Below are positions 20,855-29,053 of a DNA stretch of 64,000 nucleotides, piece after piece. How positions within the stretch are numbered: the first letter of the stretch is position 1; each line of letters starts with the position of its first letter. Origin of the DNA: Bifidobacterium breve DSM 20213 = JCM 1192 (GTDB lineage: Bacteria; Actinomycetota; Actinomycetes; Actinomycetales; Bifidobacteriaceae); assembly GCF_001025175.1 (NCBI RefSeq), contig NZ_AP012324.1:744001-808000 (forward strand). Reading direction: 5' to 3'. The position numbers were made by a program, and so were the translations under genes. The notes below the pieces were generated by a model. It saw nothing but the letters and a program-made list of their open reading frames with translations, made no database searches and was not told the DNA's origin.

Positions 20855-21157
20855 GGGACCGCTCCTTTCATGTGGAATATAACGGTATCCATCGTAAAAT
20901 CGCGCGTTTCGCCGGCTCGAAACTTGGGTTACGAGAATGTTTCGTGACTATGGACAGCAGCCGTCAAAGCGCGGTATTCCAAGGAAACGTCATTACGGAA
21001 AGGAAACGTGACCAATCGGGTGAATGAATACGGACGTCCGCAACGTGGACAGTGGGTATTGACAGATGGAGATGATGCTTATAGGGACGAATATAAGAGA
21101 ATCCCCGCCAACCCAGGAAAGTCAGCGGGGATTCGTTACGGAATATGCGGCAGTCTA
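20855..21157 (-). promoter_or_regulatory. glnA upstream region
   Basis: The leader carries several GAAAC/GTTTC and GTNAC half-sites. GTTAC-6-GTTTC lies at about 20928-20943, and GGAAACGT occurs twice near 20980 and 21000. These resemble half-sites of actinobacterial nitrogen regulators such as GlnR but do not match cleanly. A possible -35 TTGACG is on the minus strand near 20962. A plus-strand open frame from GTG 21008 behind AAGGAAAC is considered under findings. The DUF4191 terminator closes the region. Confidence 0.4.
21100..21133 (-). terminator. terminator of the DUF4191 gene
   Basis: AATCCCCGC (21100-21108) and GCGGGGATT (21125-21133) form a 9-bp stem, followed on the minus strand by a T-rich CTCTTATATT. 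It lies 25 bases after the stop of the gene. Confidence 0.85.
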
Positions 21158-21940
21158 TCAGCGGCCACGCATTGCGCGGCGGGAGATCTTCTGCGGGCGG
21201 TTCGGATCCATGCCCTTGGGGATGGAATAGCCCTTCTTGGACTGCAGCGTGTGCAGGCGCTCGTTCAGCGTTGTCGTCTCGGCCCTGGTCAGCAGGAAGC
21301 GGCGGCGCGGGTGAATCTTGGCTACCAGCGCGTTCTTGTGATTGGTGGGCTCGTAGCTCTTGGCTTTGGTCACCGTGCTGCGCAGCTTGTCCAGCGGAAC
21401 CTGCTTGGGGCCGTGTCCCACGGCAATGCGGTACACGGGAATGGTGGAACCAGCAGTGACTCCCTTGATTTCATGCTCCTGGCGGTCCATGGCCTTCATC
21501 ACGCGGCCGTACTCGCCTTCGCCGATGAGGTAGATGCCGTTCATCGAAGTACCGCGCCAGATGGCGTCCTTGGTCTTCGGGTCGATCCACACCGGCTCCT
21601 GCGGGAAGTCGAAACCGGCTTTCTGCATGTTGCTCAGCACGCCGATTGCGGCGCCGGGCTTGCCGTCGATCTGCTTGTAGCCGACCTTGTCTGCACGGCG
21701 GGTGAGTAGCATCGTGGCCAGCAGGATGCCGAGCATCACGGCGGTGATCATGGTGAAAATCCAGGTCAGCCAGGTCCACTTGGCAATCAGGCCGATAATG
21801 ACCATGACGACCACGGGCAGCAGGAAAGCACCGGCCTCGAGCCACGGCAGGGCCTTGTCTTCCTTGGCCGTGTACTTGTAAATCTGGATGATCTGCTTGA
21901 TTGTGCTCTGCTTCTTGGGCTTAGCGTCCTTTTCCGCCAT
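21158..21940 (-). CDS. DUF4191 family membrane protein
   Basis: A 260-residue protein typical of actinobacteria. A basic N-terminus (MAEKDAKPKKQS) precedes two membrane helices (about 37-80), then a soluble cytoplasmic region with EPVWIDPKTKDAIWRGTS and a strongly basic tail. No enzymatic motif is visible and function is unknown. ATG 21940 is preferred over the GTG one codon earlier because GGAAG stands about six bases upstream. It follows lpd on the same strand with 64 bases between. Its gene neighbourhood with lpd and glnA suggests a housekeeping role, but that is only context. Confidence 0.85.
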   Translation of the reverse strand: MAEKDAKPKKQSTIKQIIQIYKYTAKEDKALPWLEAGAFLLPVVVMVIIGLIAKWTWLTWIFTMITAVMLGILLATMLLTRRADKVGYKQIDGKPGAAIGVLSNMQKAGFDFPQEPVWIDPKTKDAIWRGTSMNGIYLIGEGEYGRVMKAMDRQEHEIKGVTAGSTIPVYRIAVGHGPKQVPLDKLRSTVTKAKSYEPTNHKNALVAKIHPRRRFLLTRAETTTLNERLHTLQSKKGYSIPKGMDPNRPQKISRRAMRGR

Positions 21941-22004
21941 CACTTCTTCCTTTTGCTGGGACGAAACACACTGGACAATATCTTATCAGGTGCGCTGGTC
22001 TGGC

Positions 22005-23498
22005 TCAGCGCGTGTGCAGCGGCCGGTCGTCGGCCTTCAGCAACGCCTCGCCGAGCGTTTCGCTGAATGTGGGGTGAGGATGGATGAGCCGGGCCGCGTC
22101 AGCCAGCGGCAATCGGTTACCAACCAATTGCTCGGCTTCGGAGATGATGTCGGAGGCCACGGGAGAAACCATGTGCACGCCAAGTACCCGTGGAGTGTCA
22201 GGGTCGGCAGCATCGCAGCCGGAGACGATAGTCAGTGAACCGGCTGTGCCGCTCATCAACATGCGGGCATTCGCCAGCATTGGGTAGATAGTCTCCTTGA
22301 CCTCGAGGAGATTCTCACGTGCCTGCGCCTGCTCGATCGTCAGCCCCACCGATGCCGCCTCGGGTGAGGAGAACACGATTTGCGGAACGGTGTTCTCGTC
22401 AACCGGCTTGGGATTGAGACCCGCGATGGTTTCGGCGATGACGATGCCCTGTTCGAATGCGCGGTGAGCCAGTGCATGGCCCGGCGTCACATCTCCTACC
22501 GCCCATATGCCCGATTTGTTGGTGCGGCCAAACGCATCTGTGGCAACATGGCCGCTCTCCGTAAGTGCGACGCCCCATGATGGGTCAGCAACTGGTGTAC
22601 GTCCAATGGCCGCCAGTGCAATCTCGCCCCATACGGATTGTTCGCTATCCTGCCCTTCATGTGTGTAATGCACGGTGGCACCCAGATTAGCGCCGGTATC
22701 CACATGGGTGACGATGGTATGAGTGATGACGTTCACGCCGCGACGCTTGAGCTCTCGGGTCAACGTTGTGCCGGCGCGACGATCCCACGTGGAGAGTACG
22801 CGATTCTTGCGAATCAACAACGTTACCTGTGAACCGGCCGCGTTCCACATCGAGGCAAATTCGAGAGCGATCGCTCCAGCGCCGATAATCACAGCGGATG
22901 AGGGGAACTCGTTGACTTCCAATGCCTGCGTGGAATCGATGAGCGCGCCGGCGAACGGATTGCCGGGCAGCGGACGAGGCTTGGCGCCGGTGGCTATGAC
23001 AACGTTGCCGGCCGCCAGATCGAGACTAGCGCCGGTCGGCTCGGGGACGTCCGCCTTGTGATAAGTGAGAATCTCGGTTTGCCCAGGGGAAGGGACGAGA
23101 TGAACAATATGCCGGGCGTTGTCTGCTGCATCGGTTTCTTCCGCATTGAAGGATGCGTCGGCGCGCAGCACAGTGATATTACGGTGCGCTAACAGCCCCG
23201 CCAAACCTTTGACCATGGTGTCCACCACGCGCAGCCGATAATCGCGCAAAGTGCCGAAGTCTATGCCGTTCACCGAGGCGTTGACGCCGAGTTCGGCCGC
23301 CCGATGGACGGTGTCGATGGTGTGCGTGGCGGTAATCAGTGCCTTGGAAGGAATGCAGCCGCGGTTCAGACAGGTGCCGCCCACGGTGGCGTCGCGCTCG
23401 ATAAGGGCCACACTCATGCCAAGCTCAGCTGCGCGCAATGCGGTGGAATAGCCGCCGGGGCCGGCACCGATGATTGCCAAATCGAATTGTTCGTTCAT
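22005..23498 (-). CDS. lpd: dihydrolipoamide dehydrogenase family flavoprotein
   Basis: FAD- and NAD-dependent disulfide oxidoreductase, 497 residues. The FAD site is IIGAGPGGYSTALRA, the redox disulfide is GGTCLNRGCIPSKAL, the NAD site is VIIGAGAIALEFASMW, the second FAD motif is GIWAVGDVTPG, and the C-terminal His-Glu pair is in IHPHPTFSETLGEAL. The start is firm (GGAGG before ATG 23498). Bifidobacteria are generally described as lacking pyruvate and 2-oxoglutarate dehydrogenase complexes. The partner is therefore uncertain; no lipoyl protein is encoded nearby. A long hairpin occupies its leader. Confidence 0.92.
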   Translation of the reverse strand: MNEQFDLAIIGAGPGGYSTALRAAELGMSVALIERDATVGGTCLNRGCIPSKALITATHTIDTVHRAAELGVNASVNGIDFGTLRDYRLRVVDTMVKGLAGLLAHRNITVLRADASFNAEETDAADNARHIVHLVPSPGQTEILTYHKADVPEPTGASLDLAAGNVVIATGAKPRPLPGNPFAGALIDSTQALEVNEFPSSAVIIGAGAIALEFASMWNAAGSQVTLLIRKNRVLSTWDRRAGTTLTRELKRRGVNVITHTIVTHVDTGANLGATVHYTHEGQDSEQSVWGEIALAAIGRTPVADPSWGVALTESGHVATDAFGRTNKSGIWAVGDVTPGHALAHRAFEQGIVIAETIAGLNPKPVDENTVPQIVFSSPEAASVGLTIEQAQARENLLEVKETIYPMLANARMLMSGTAGSLTIVSGCDAADPDTPRVLGVHMVSPVASDIISEAEQLVGNRLPLADAARLIHPHPTFSETLGEALLKADDRPLHTR

Positions 23499-23522
23499 AT
23501 TGACCTCCTCGGCAGTATGTTT

Positions 23523-23568
23523 CGCAAACCAGTATGGCTCCCATCATAGGAAGCCATACTGGTTTGCG
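23523..23568 (-). promoter_or_regulatory. 20-bp stem-loop in the lpd leader
   Basis: A near-perfect inverted repeat. Arms begin CGCAAACCAGTATGGCT at 23523 and end at 23568, with a 17-bp perfect match that extends to 20 bp on the minus-strand RNA through one G-U pair. The loop is 6 bases. It stands 25 bases before the lpd start and has no T-run. The G-U pair suggests it is kept as RNA structure, but an operator is also possible. Confidence 0.7.
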
Positions 23569-23583
23569 CTGTCAGCATTGCAT

Positions 23584-23612
23584 AAAAAAATGGCTTCCTC
23601 GCAAGGAAGCCA
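23584..23612 (-). terminator. terminator of the DUF3043 gene
   Basis: TGGCTTCCT and AGGAAGCCA form a 9-bp stem with a 4-base loop (23591-23612), followed on the minus strand by seven T residues. It is a textbook intrinsic terminator. Confidence 0.93.
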
Positions 23613-23623
23613 GAAGATGAGTA

Positions 23624-24244
23624 TCAGTCCGCAGGCCAGTGACCGCGTTTCGGGTAACGCGGCTTGGGGAGCCTCCAGCGGCGCATCTGAATGGCACGGC
23701 TCCACGCGTAGGAGAAGGAGCGAGATCCCTTCGACACAGACGACTCGCCATACTTGGCAATGAGCTTGGCCTTAAGCTTGCGCCACATCAGCCACACGTC
23801 GATGATTACGGCAATCAGGTAGCCATACATGCACAGCATCATGATGATGGATACCCACTGGTTCTGCACGAGAGACGTGACAAGCATGGACGCAATCAGG
23901 ATCGCAAATGCCACGGGAATAAACCATTCGCCAAGGTTAAAACGGGCGTCCACGTAATCACGGATGTAAATGCGCCAAGGCAACCGTTCGGCCTTGGGCA
24001 TGTGATTGATGTCGCCCTTCTGCATTGCCTCGTATTCGGCGTTTTCCTTCTCGCGTAGACGAGCCTTGGCGGCTTTTGCGCTGGCTTTGCGGTCCACCGG
24101 AACCAGCGGACGGATGCCGGCGGCCTGAGCCTGCTTCATCTTTGGAGTGGGACGGCCTTTCTTCTCGTTGGGTGCGGCCTTCTTCGTGGCTTCCTCAACG
24201 GGAACCTGAGCCTCTTCTTGTTTCTTGAACGGATTCCATGTCAT
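23624..24244 (-). CDS. DUF3043 family membrane protein
   Basis: A 206-residue actinobacterial protein of unknown function. The N-terminus is charged and contains the family motif GRPTPKMKQAQAAGIRPLVP. Then comes a conserved block (KGDINHMPKAERLPWRIYIRDYVD, cited in part), two membrane helices (about residues 108-155), and a basic C-terminus. Start ATG 24244; upstream bases are A/T-rich but no strong ribosome site is seen. It has its own terminator and is divergent from the dipeptidase gene. Confidence 0.88.
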   Translation of the reverse strand: MTWNPFKKQEEAQVPVEEATKKAAPNEKKGRPTPKMKQAQAAGIRPLVPVDRKASAKAAKARLREKENAEYEAMQKGDINHMPKAERLPWRIYIRDYVDARFNLGEWFIPVAFAILIASMLVTSLVQNQWVSIIMMLCMYGYLIAVIIDVWLMWRKLKAKLIAKYGESSVSKGSRSFSYAWSRAIQMRRWRLPKPRYPKRGHWPAD

Positions 24245-24335
24245 GCTTTGAGGTTACGGTGACGTTCAGACACCCGACCATAAGGCGTAGCCATTGCAAT
24301 AACGCCACTTACAACATATATAGAGGAGAACTACC

Positions 24336-25703
24336 ATGGTCGCATTGACTGCCAACGAGATTCGTTCTCGTGTGGAATCCGACTGGAATCGCATCGTCAA
24401 GGTGTTGAGCGAGAAAGTGGCGCTGCAGTCGATTTCCGCCAACGGCATTACCGCCGAGCACATGAGGCGTTCCGCGCAATTCGTGGCCGATGAACTACGA
24501 CTGGTCGGTGTGGATGCCAAGGTGGTGCAAGCCTCCAATGCGGACGGTACTCCAGGCGCGTGGGAAGTCATCGGCTCACACATCGTGAACCCGGATGCGC
24601 CCACCGTGCTGCTGTACGCACACCATGACGTGCAGCCCGTGCCGGATCCGGCCGAATGGAACACCGACCCGTTCGTGGCCACTGAGATCGATGGCCGCCT
24701 CTATGGCCGTGGTTCCGCCGATGATGGCGGCGGCATTGCCATCCATTCCGGCGCGCTGAAGGCCCTCGGCAATGACCTCAAGGTCAATATCAAGGTGTTC
24801 ATCGAAGGCGAAGAGGAGATGGGCTCGCCGAGCTTCATCCCGTTCATCGAAGCCCACAAGGACGAGTTTGCCGCCGACGTCATCATCGTGGCCGATTCCG
24901 GCAACTGGTCGGCCGATATTCCCTCCCTGACCACCTCTCTTCGCGGCAATACCTGCGTGGATGTGACCGTCAAGGGTCTTGAACACCCAGTGCACTCCGG
25001 CCAATATGGTGGTCCGATCTTCGATTCCAATACGCTGGCCGCCCTGCTTATCGCCTCCATGTATGACGAGAACGGCGATCTGGCTGTGCCCGGCGTGGCT
25101 GCCGAAGAGCCGATCGGCGGCCTGCAGCGCGACCTCGACGAGACCACCGTGCGTGAGGATTCCGGTGTGGTTTCCGGCTACGAGTTCGCCGGCACCGGTT
25201 CCCTGGCTTCCCGCCTGTGGACCAAGCCGTCCGTGACCGTGATCGGCTTCGACGCGCACCCGGTCGAAGGCTCCTTCAATGTGATTTCCCCGGAGACTCG
25301 TTTCCGTCTGTCTCTGCGTACCGCGCCCACCCAGCGCCCTGAAGAAGCACAGGAAGCCTTGGCCGCGTTCCTTGAATCCCACGCGCCGTTCGGTGCCAAG
25401 GTCACTGTCGAGCGTGGCGAAAACGGCATGGGTTGGGCCATGGACCCGACCGCCATCGCCACCAAGGATGCGCTGGAAGCCATGACCGAGGCGTTCGGTG
25501 TGGAACCCATTAACAAGGGTGAGGGCGGCTCCATCCCGTTCATTCCCGAACTGCAGCGCATCTTCCCGTCTGCTCAGGTGTTGGTCACTGGCCCCGAAGA
25601 CCCGAAGGCCAACGCACACAGCCCCAACGAGTCCATCTCCTTGCCGGGCTTGAAGAACAACGTGATTACCGAGGCCCTGCTGCTCGATAAGCTCGGTAAG
25701 TAG
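24336..25703 (+). CDS. M20-family dipeptidase / metallopeptidase
   Basis: Cytosolic zinc peptidase of 455 residues. Metal ligands are the His in LLYAHHDVQPVPD, the bridging Asp in GRGSADDGGGI, and the Glu pair in FIEGEEEMGSPSF; the catalytic general base is the first of those Glu residues. The dimerisation lid follows (about 190-320), and a last ligand His lies in DPKANAHSPNESI. It matches the ArgE/DapE/CPG2-type dipeptidases; the peptide or amide substrate cannot be told. GAGGAG lies 7 bases before the ATG. It is probably monocistronic. Confidence 0.88.
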   Translation: MVALTANEIRSRVESDWNRIVKVLSEKVALQSISANGITAEHMRRSAQFVADELRLVGVDAKVVQASNADGTPGAWEVIGSHIVNPDAPTVLLYAHHDVQPVPDPAEWNTDPFVATEIDGRLYGRGSADDGGGIAIHSGALKALGNDLKVNIKVFIEGEEEMGSPSFIPFIEAHKDEFAADVIIVADSGNWSADIPSLTTSLRGNTCVDVTVKGLEHPVHSGQYGGPIFDSNTLAALLIASMYDENGDLAVPGVAAEEPIGGLQRDLDETTVREDSGVVSGYEFAGTGSLASRLWTKPSVTVIGFDAHPVEGSFNVISPETRFRLSLRTAPTQRPEEAQEALAAFLESHAPFGAKVTVERGENGMGWAMDPTAIATKDALEAMTEAFGVEPINKGEGGSIPFIPELQRIFPSAQVLVTGPEDPKANAHSPNESISLPGLKNNVITEALLLDKLGK

Positions 25704-25808
25704 TTTTGTACTTTGAACCTTGGCTCATCACTCCACAGCGGCGCTGATTTGCCAAATAGCGGCATCGTGTCTTCACTGAGAGCCTCGCCACATTGCTTAC
25801 CGAATCTA

Positions 25809-25837
25809 TTGCCTTTGACGGTGGTTTGCTTTATAGT
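25809..25837 (+). promoter_or_regulatory. promoter of the ykoEDC operon
   Basis: TTGCCT (25809-25814) and TATAGT (25832-25837) are 17 bases apart, just ahead of the TPP riboswitch. The preceding 100 bases after the dipeptidase stop show nothing else. Confidence 0.6.
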
Positions 25838-25847
25838 CGGGGAGTTG

Positions 25848-25931
25848 ACACGGGAGCTGCCGACAGGCGGCTGAGAGGAGACGCATAGTCTCGACCGATG
25901 GAACGTGACCGGATAATGCTGGCGCACGGAA
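25848..25931 (+). ncRNA. TPP riboswitch (THI box) before ykoEDC
   Basis: Contains the diagnostic blocks in order: GGGAGCTGCCG, GGCTGAGAGGAG (CUGAGA motif that reads the pyrimidine), GACCGATGGAACGTGACC, and GGATAATGCTGGCGCACGGA (pyrophosphate arm). Thiamine diphosphate binding would switch off the transporter. About 80 bases follow before the ykoE start without a T-run terminator, so control is likely at translation. Confidence 0.96.
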
Positions 25932-26010
25932 TTGTCGCTCTTATTTACCCGTGCCTGAACCAATCGTGCAAGCTGCTGTGGTTTGCGTGAGAAGAGAAGA
26001 AAGGCACATC

Positions 26011-26610
26011 ATGGCTGAAGCTGTGGCCAAGGTTAATTACAAGTGGCGCGTTGTCGATATCGTCGTCGCCGCTATTCTCGCCGTTGCATCCGGCGTCATC
26101 TTCTGGGGCTGGGACATCGTTTGCACCGCTCCGCTGACTTTGTTCGAAGGCGTGACCCCCGGTTTTGAAGGTCTGCTCAATGGATTCTGGCTGTTCGCCG
26201 GCCCGCTTGCCGCCATCATCGTGCGCAAGCCCGGTGCGGCACTGTTTGCTGAAACCCTTGCTGCTTTCCTCGAACTCACCCTGGGCAACCAGTGGGGCGT
26301 CGGCGGCTCGCTGATCGTCGGCATCATCCAGGGTCTGGGCGCCGAGATCGGCTTCGCCGTTTTCGCTTGGAAGAAGTGGAACCTCGGCACCACCATCCTT
26401 TCCGGTGCGCTTGCCGGCGTTGGCTGCTGGGCCTACTACTGGGCCACCAACCCGGGCTGGAACGCCATGCGTGTCACCTGGTACCTGGTGGGTTCCATCA
26501 TCTCCGGCATCGTGATTGCCGGCGTGGTGGTCTGGTACCTGTCCCGTGCGCTCGCCGCCACTGGCGCGCTTGAGCGTTTTGAATCCGGACGCAGCAAGGC
26601 ACGCGTCTGA
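26011..26610 (+). CDS. ykoE: ECF transporter S component for thiamine or its pyrimidine precursor
   Basis: Membrane substrate-binding subunit of 199 residues with about five to six helices (VVDIVVAAILAVASGVIFWG; GLLNGFWLFAGPLAAIIV). The TPP riboswitch upstream and the following ykoD and ykoC genes show that it takes up thiamine or hydroxymethylpyrimidine. ATG 26011 is set by AAAGG six bases earlier; the open frame further upstream overlaps the riboswitch region. The stop overlaps the ykoD start (TGATG). Confidence 0.94.
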   Translation: MAEAVAKVNYKWRVVDIVVAAILAVASGVIFWGWDIVCTAPLTLFEGVTPGFEGLLNGFWLFAGPLAAIIVRKPGAALFAETLAAFLELTLGNQWGVGGSLIVGIIQGLGAEIGFAVFAWKKWNLGTTILSGALAGVGCWAYYWATNPGWNAMRVTWYLVGSIISGIVIAGVVVWYLSRALAATGALERFESGRSKARV

Positions 26611-28082
26611 TGCAGGTCGATCCGGCTGCGGTAGAGGCTAGCGGCTGGGGCTGGCGGCACGCCACGCGCAAGGATTTCGCGTTGCGTGCCGTCGATTTCA
26701 CCATCCGGCCAGGTGAACGTGTGCTCTTGCTCGGCGCTTCAGGCGCGGGCAAAAGCACAATGATGGCCGGTCTCGCGGGTGTGCTGGGCGGCGATGAGGA
26801 AGGCGAGCAGGAAGGCTCGCTCACCATCGACGGTGTTGACGCGCGCGAGGCGCGAGGCCTCGTGGGACTGGTGCTTCAGGACCCGGACTCGCAGATCATT
26901 CTTGAACGACTGGGCGATGACGCGGCGTTCGGCTGCGAAAACCTCAACGTGCCACGTGAGGAAATCTGGCAGCGTGTGCGCGAATCGCTGGATATGGTCG
27001 GTCTCGGAGGACTCGAACTGGGCCGCTCCACCCGTCATTTGTCCGGCGGACAACGGCAGCGGCTCGCTCTGGCCGGCGTACTGGCCATGAAGCCCGGCCT
27101 GTTGTTGCTGGACGAACCGACCGCCAACCTCGATCCCGAAGGCGTGGTCGAAGTGCATGATGCGGTCAAAAAGGTCATCGAGACCACCGGCCAGACCATG
27201 GTGGTGGTCGAACACCATATCGACGTATGGCTTGATTTGGTGGACCGCGTGATCGTGCTCGGTCGACCCGATGCCGATTCTCAGGCTGGAGCGGTTATCG
27301 CGGACGGCAAGCCCGATGAGGTATTTGCGCAGATGGGCGACGTTCTGGCCGCCGGCGGCGCGTGGGTGCCGGGACGTGCGATTCCCGATTGTCGTCCCGA
27401 CGATGAAACCCGCGGAGAAACGGTGCTCAGTACCGAGAACCTCAGCTTTGGACGCGGCACGGCGCTGGGTACCGGCATCAATCTGGATTTCCACGCCGGC
27501 GAAGTCACGGCACTGATGGGGCCGAATGGTGCGGGCAAATCAACCATGGCACTGACCTTGGCGGGTCTGCTGAAGCCGATTGATGGCAAAGTGCTGATTG
27601 CGGACAGTCTGAAACCGCCGCACGCCGGTCAAGAACCCATCAACTGGAAAAGCAAGGAACTGCTGGGGCGTATCGGCATGGTGTTCCAGGAGCCCGAACA
27701 TCAATTCGCGTCTAACTTCGTGCGCGACGAGGTGGCCATCGGACCCAAATCGATGGGACACGGTGAAGACGAGGCTTACCAGACCGCGAATCGTATGCTC
27801 GAGCAGATGAACCTCACCCGCTTCGCCAAAGCGAACCCCTACACCTTGTCCGGCGGAGAAAAGAGGCGTCTGTCTGTGGCATCCATGTTGGCCGCCGCTC
27901 CCAAGGTACTGGTGATGGATGAGCCGACATTCGGGCAGGACTTCAGCACCTGGACCGAAATGGTGAAGCTGATTGCCTCGATTCGCGATCAGGGATCATG
28001 CGTGATCATGGTGACGCACGATGAGGCGCTGGTTGACGCGCTGGGCGCGCGACGGGTGATGTTCGAGGAGACACGGGCATGA
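26610..28082 (+). CDS. ykoD: ECF transporter duplicated ATPase subunit
   Basis: A 490-residue fusion of two ABC ATPase domains that powers the YkoE transporter. First half: Walker A GASGAGKS, signature LSGGQRQRLALAG, Walker B LLLLDEPTANLD. Second half: GPNGAGKS, LSGGEKRRLSVAS, VLVMDEPTFGQD, with the switch His in MVTHDEA. Both sites look intact. It overlaps ykoE by one base and ykoC by four (ATGA), so the three are translationally coupled. The duplicated ATPase is normal for YkoD and distinguishes it from shared EcfA modules. Confidence 0.95.
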   Translation: MQVDPAAVEASGWGWRHATRKDFALRAVDFTIRPGERVLLLGASGAGKSTMMAGLAGVLGGDEEGEQEGSLTIDGVDAREARGLVGLVLQDPDSQIILERLGDDAAFGCENLNVPREEIWQRVRESLDMVGLGGLELGRSTRHLSGGQRQRLALAGVLAMKPGLLLLDEPTANLDPEGVVEVHDAVKKVIETTGQTMVVVEHHIDVWLDLVDRVIVLGRPDADSQAGAVIADGKPDEVFAQMGDVLAAGGAWVPGRAIPDCRPDDETRGETVLSTENLSFGRGTALGTGINLDFHAGEVTALMGPNGAGKSTMALTLAGLLKPIDGKVLIADSLKPPHAGQEPINWKSKELLGRIGMVFQEPEHQFASNFVRDEVAIGPKSMGHGEDEAYQTANRMLEQMNLTRFAKANPYTLSGGEKRRLSVASMLAAAPKVLVMDEPTFGQDFSTWTEMVKLIASIRDQGSCVIMVTHDEALVDALGARRVMFEETRA

Positions 28083-29017
28083 GCGACATGATTCGATTCG
28101 TTACTGATGATGCCGGTGCCGGAGCCTCTGAGGATACGATGTCCGGGAACGCAGCGGCAAAGCCGGCAAGTGCGGCGGTCACTGTCGCGGTAAGCGATGT
28201 GGTGACGGTCAGTGCGCAGGAGACGCGCGTGGAACCGGTCAGAGCCTCTTCGCCTTCCTGGTTTGTGGCGCGTATCAACGCGGTCAGTCGCATTATCGGC
28301 GCGTTGCTACTGTGCATTCCGATGTTTATCAGTCTGGATGTGGTGTCCGCATCGGTGGCGCTGGGCATCGAATTCGCGCTGCTGTGGATTGGCGGCGTGG
28401 CACCTTGGACCGTATGCCGCAAAACCTGGCCGGTATGGGTTGCCGCAGCGGGCAGCTTCATTTCCGTGTTCCTCTATGGACGTACTTCAGGCGAGATTCT
28501 GTGGCAAAGCGGCTGGATCGTCATCAGTGAAGGATCCATATATCTCGCCATCGCTACTGCCATCAGGGTGGCGGCGATCGCCGTACCGGGCGTGATTCTG
28601 GCGTTGGGACTTGACCCCACCGATCTGGCTGACGGACTGGTGGAGATTCTGCATTTCTCGCCGCGATTCGTATATGGAGGTCTGGCCGGACTGCGCATGT
28701 TCACCCTGCTGCAGGAGGACTGGCGAGCACTCGGTCTGTCCCAGCGCTCGCGCGGCCTCGGTGACGGTAACGCCATAGCGCGTGCGCTTTCCCAGGCATT
28801 CGGCCTGCTGGTGCTCTCCATTCGCCGTGCCACCAAGCTTGCCACCGCTATGGAAGCACGCGGCTTCGGCTCCAATGCCCCGCGCTCGCAAGCGCGCATC
28901 GCCCGCTTGAAGCCCATCGACTGGCTCTTCTACGCCATCTGCCTAGCCGTCCCGTTGGTCTCCCTAGGCGTTGCCATTGGTACCGGGAATTGGCACTTCG
29001 CTTTTCAGGGTGTCTGA
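28079..29017 (+). CDS. ykoC: ECF transporter T component
   Basis: Transmembrane coupling subunit of 312 residues that links the ATPase pair to YkoE. After a variable hydrophilic N-terminus of about 65 residues there are about five helices. The cytoplasmic coupling helices carry EcfT-type motifs: RALGLSQRSRGLG and AMEARGFG. The ATG at 28079 overlaps the ykoD stop. The long polar N-terminal extension (rich in A, V, T, S) is not part of the core fold, and a later start would remove it. It is the last gene of the riboswitch operon. Confidence 0.92.
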   Translation: MSDMIRFVTDDAGAGASEDTMSGNAAAKPASAAVTVAVSDVVTVSAQETRVEPVRASSPSWFVARINAVSRIIGALLLCIPMFISLDVVSASVALGIEFALLWIGGVAPWTVCRKTWPVWVAAAGSFISVFLYGRTSGEILWQSGWIVISEGSIYLAIATAIRVAAIAVPGVILALGLDPTDLADGLVEILHFSPRFVYGGLAGLRMFTLLQEDWRALGLSQRSRGLGDGNAIARALSQAFGLLVLSIRRATKLATAMEARGFGSNAPRSQARIARLKPIDWLFYAICLAVPLVSLGVAIGTGNWHFAFQGV

Positions 29018-29053
29018 AAGACAACGTAATGACCCGGCAGTAGGGTAGTGACC

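Noticed and set aside
19424..20947. Open frame of 507 codons on the plus strand
   Set aside because: Antisense shadow of glnA, produced by its strongly biased third codon positions.
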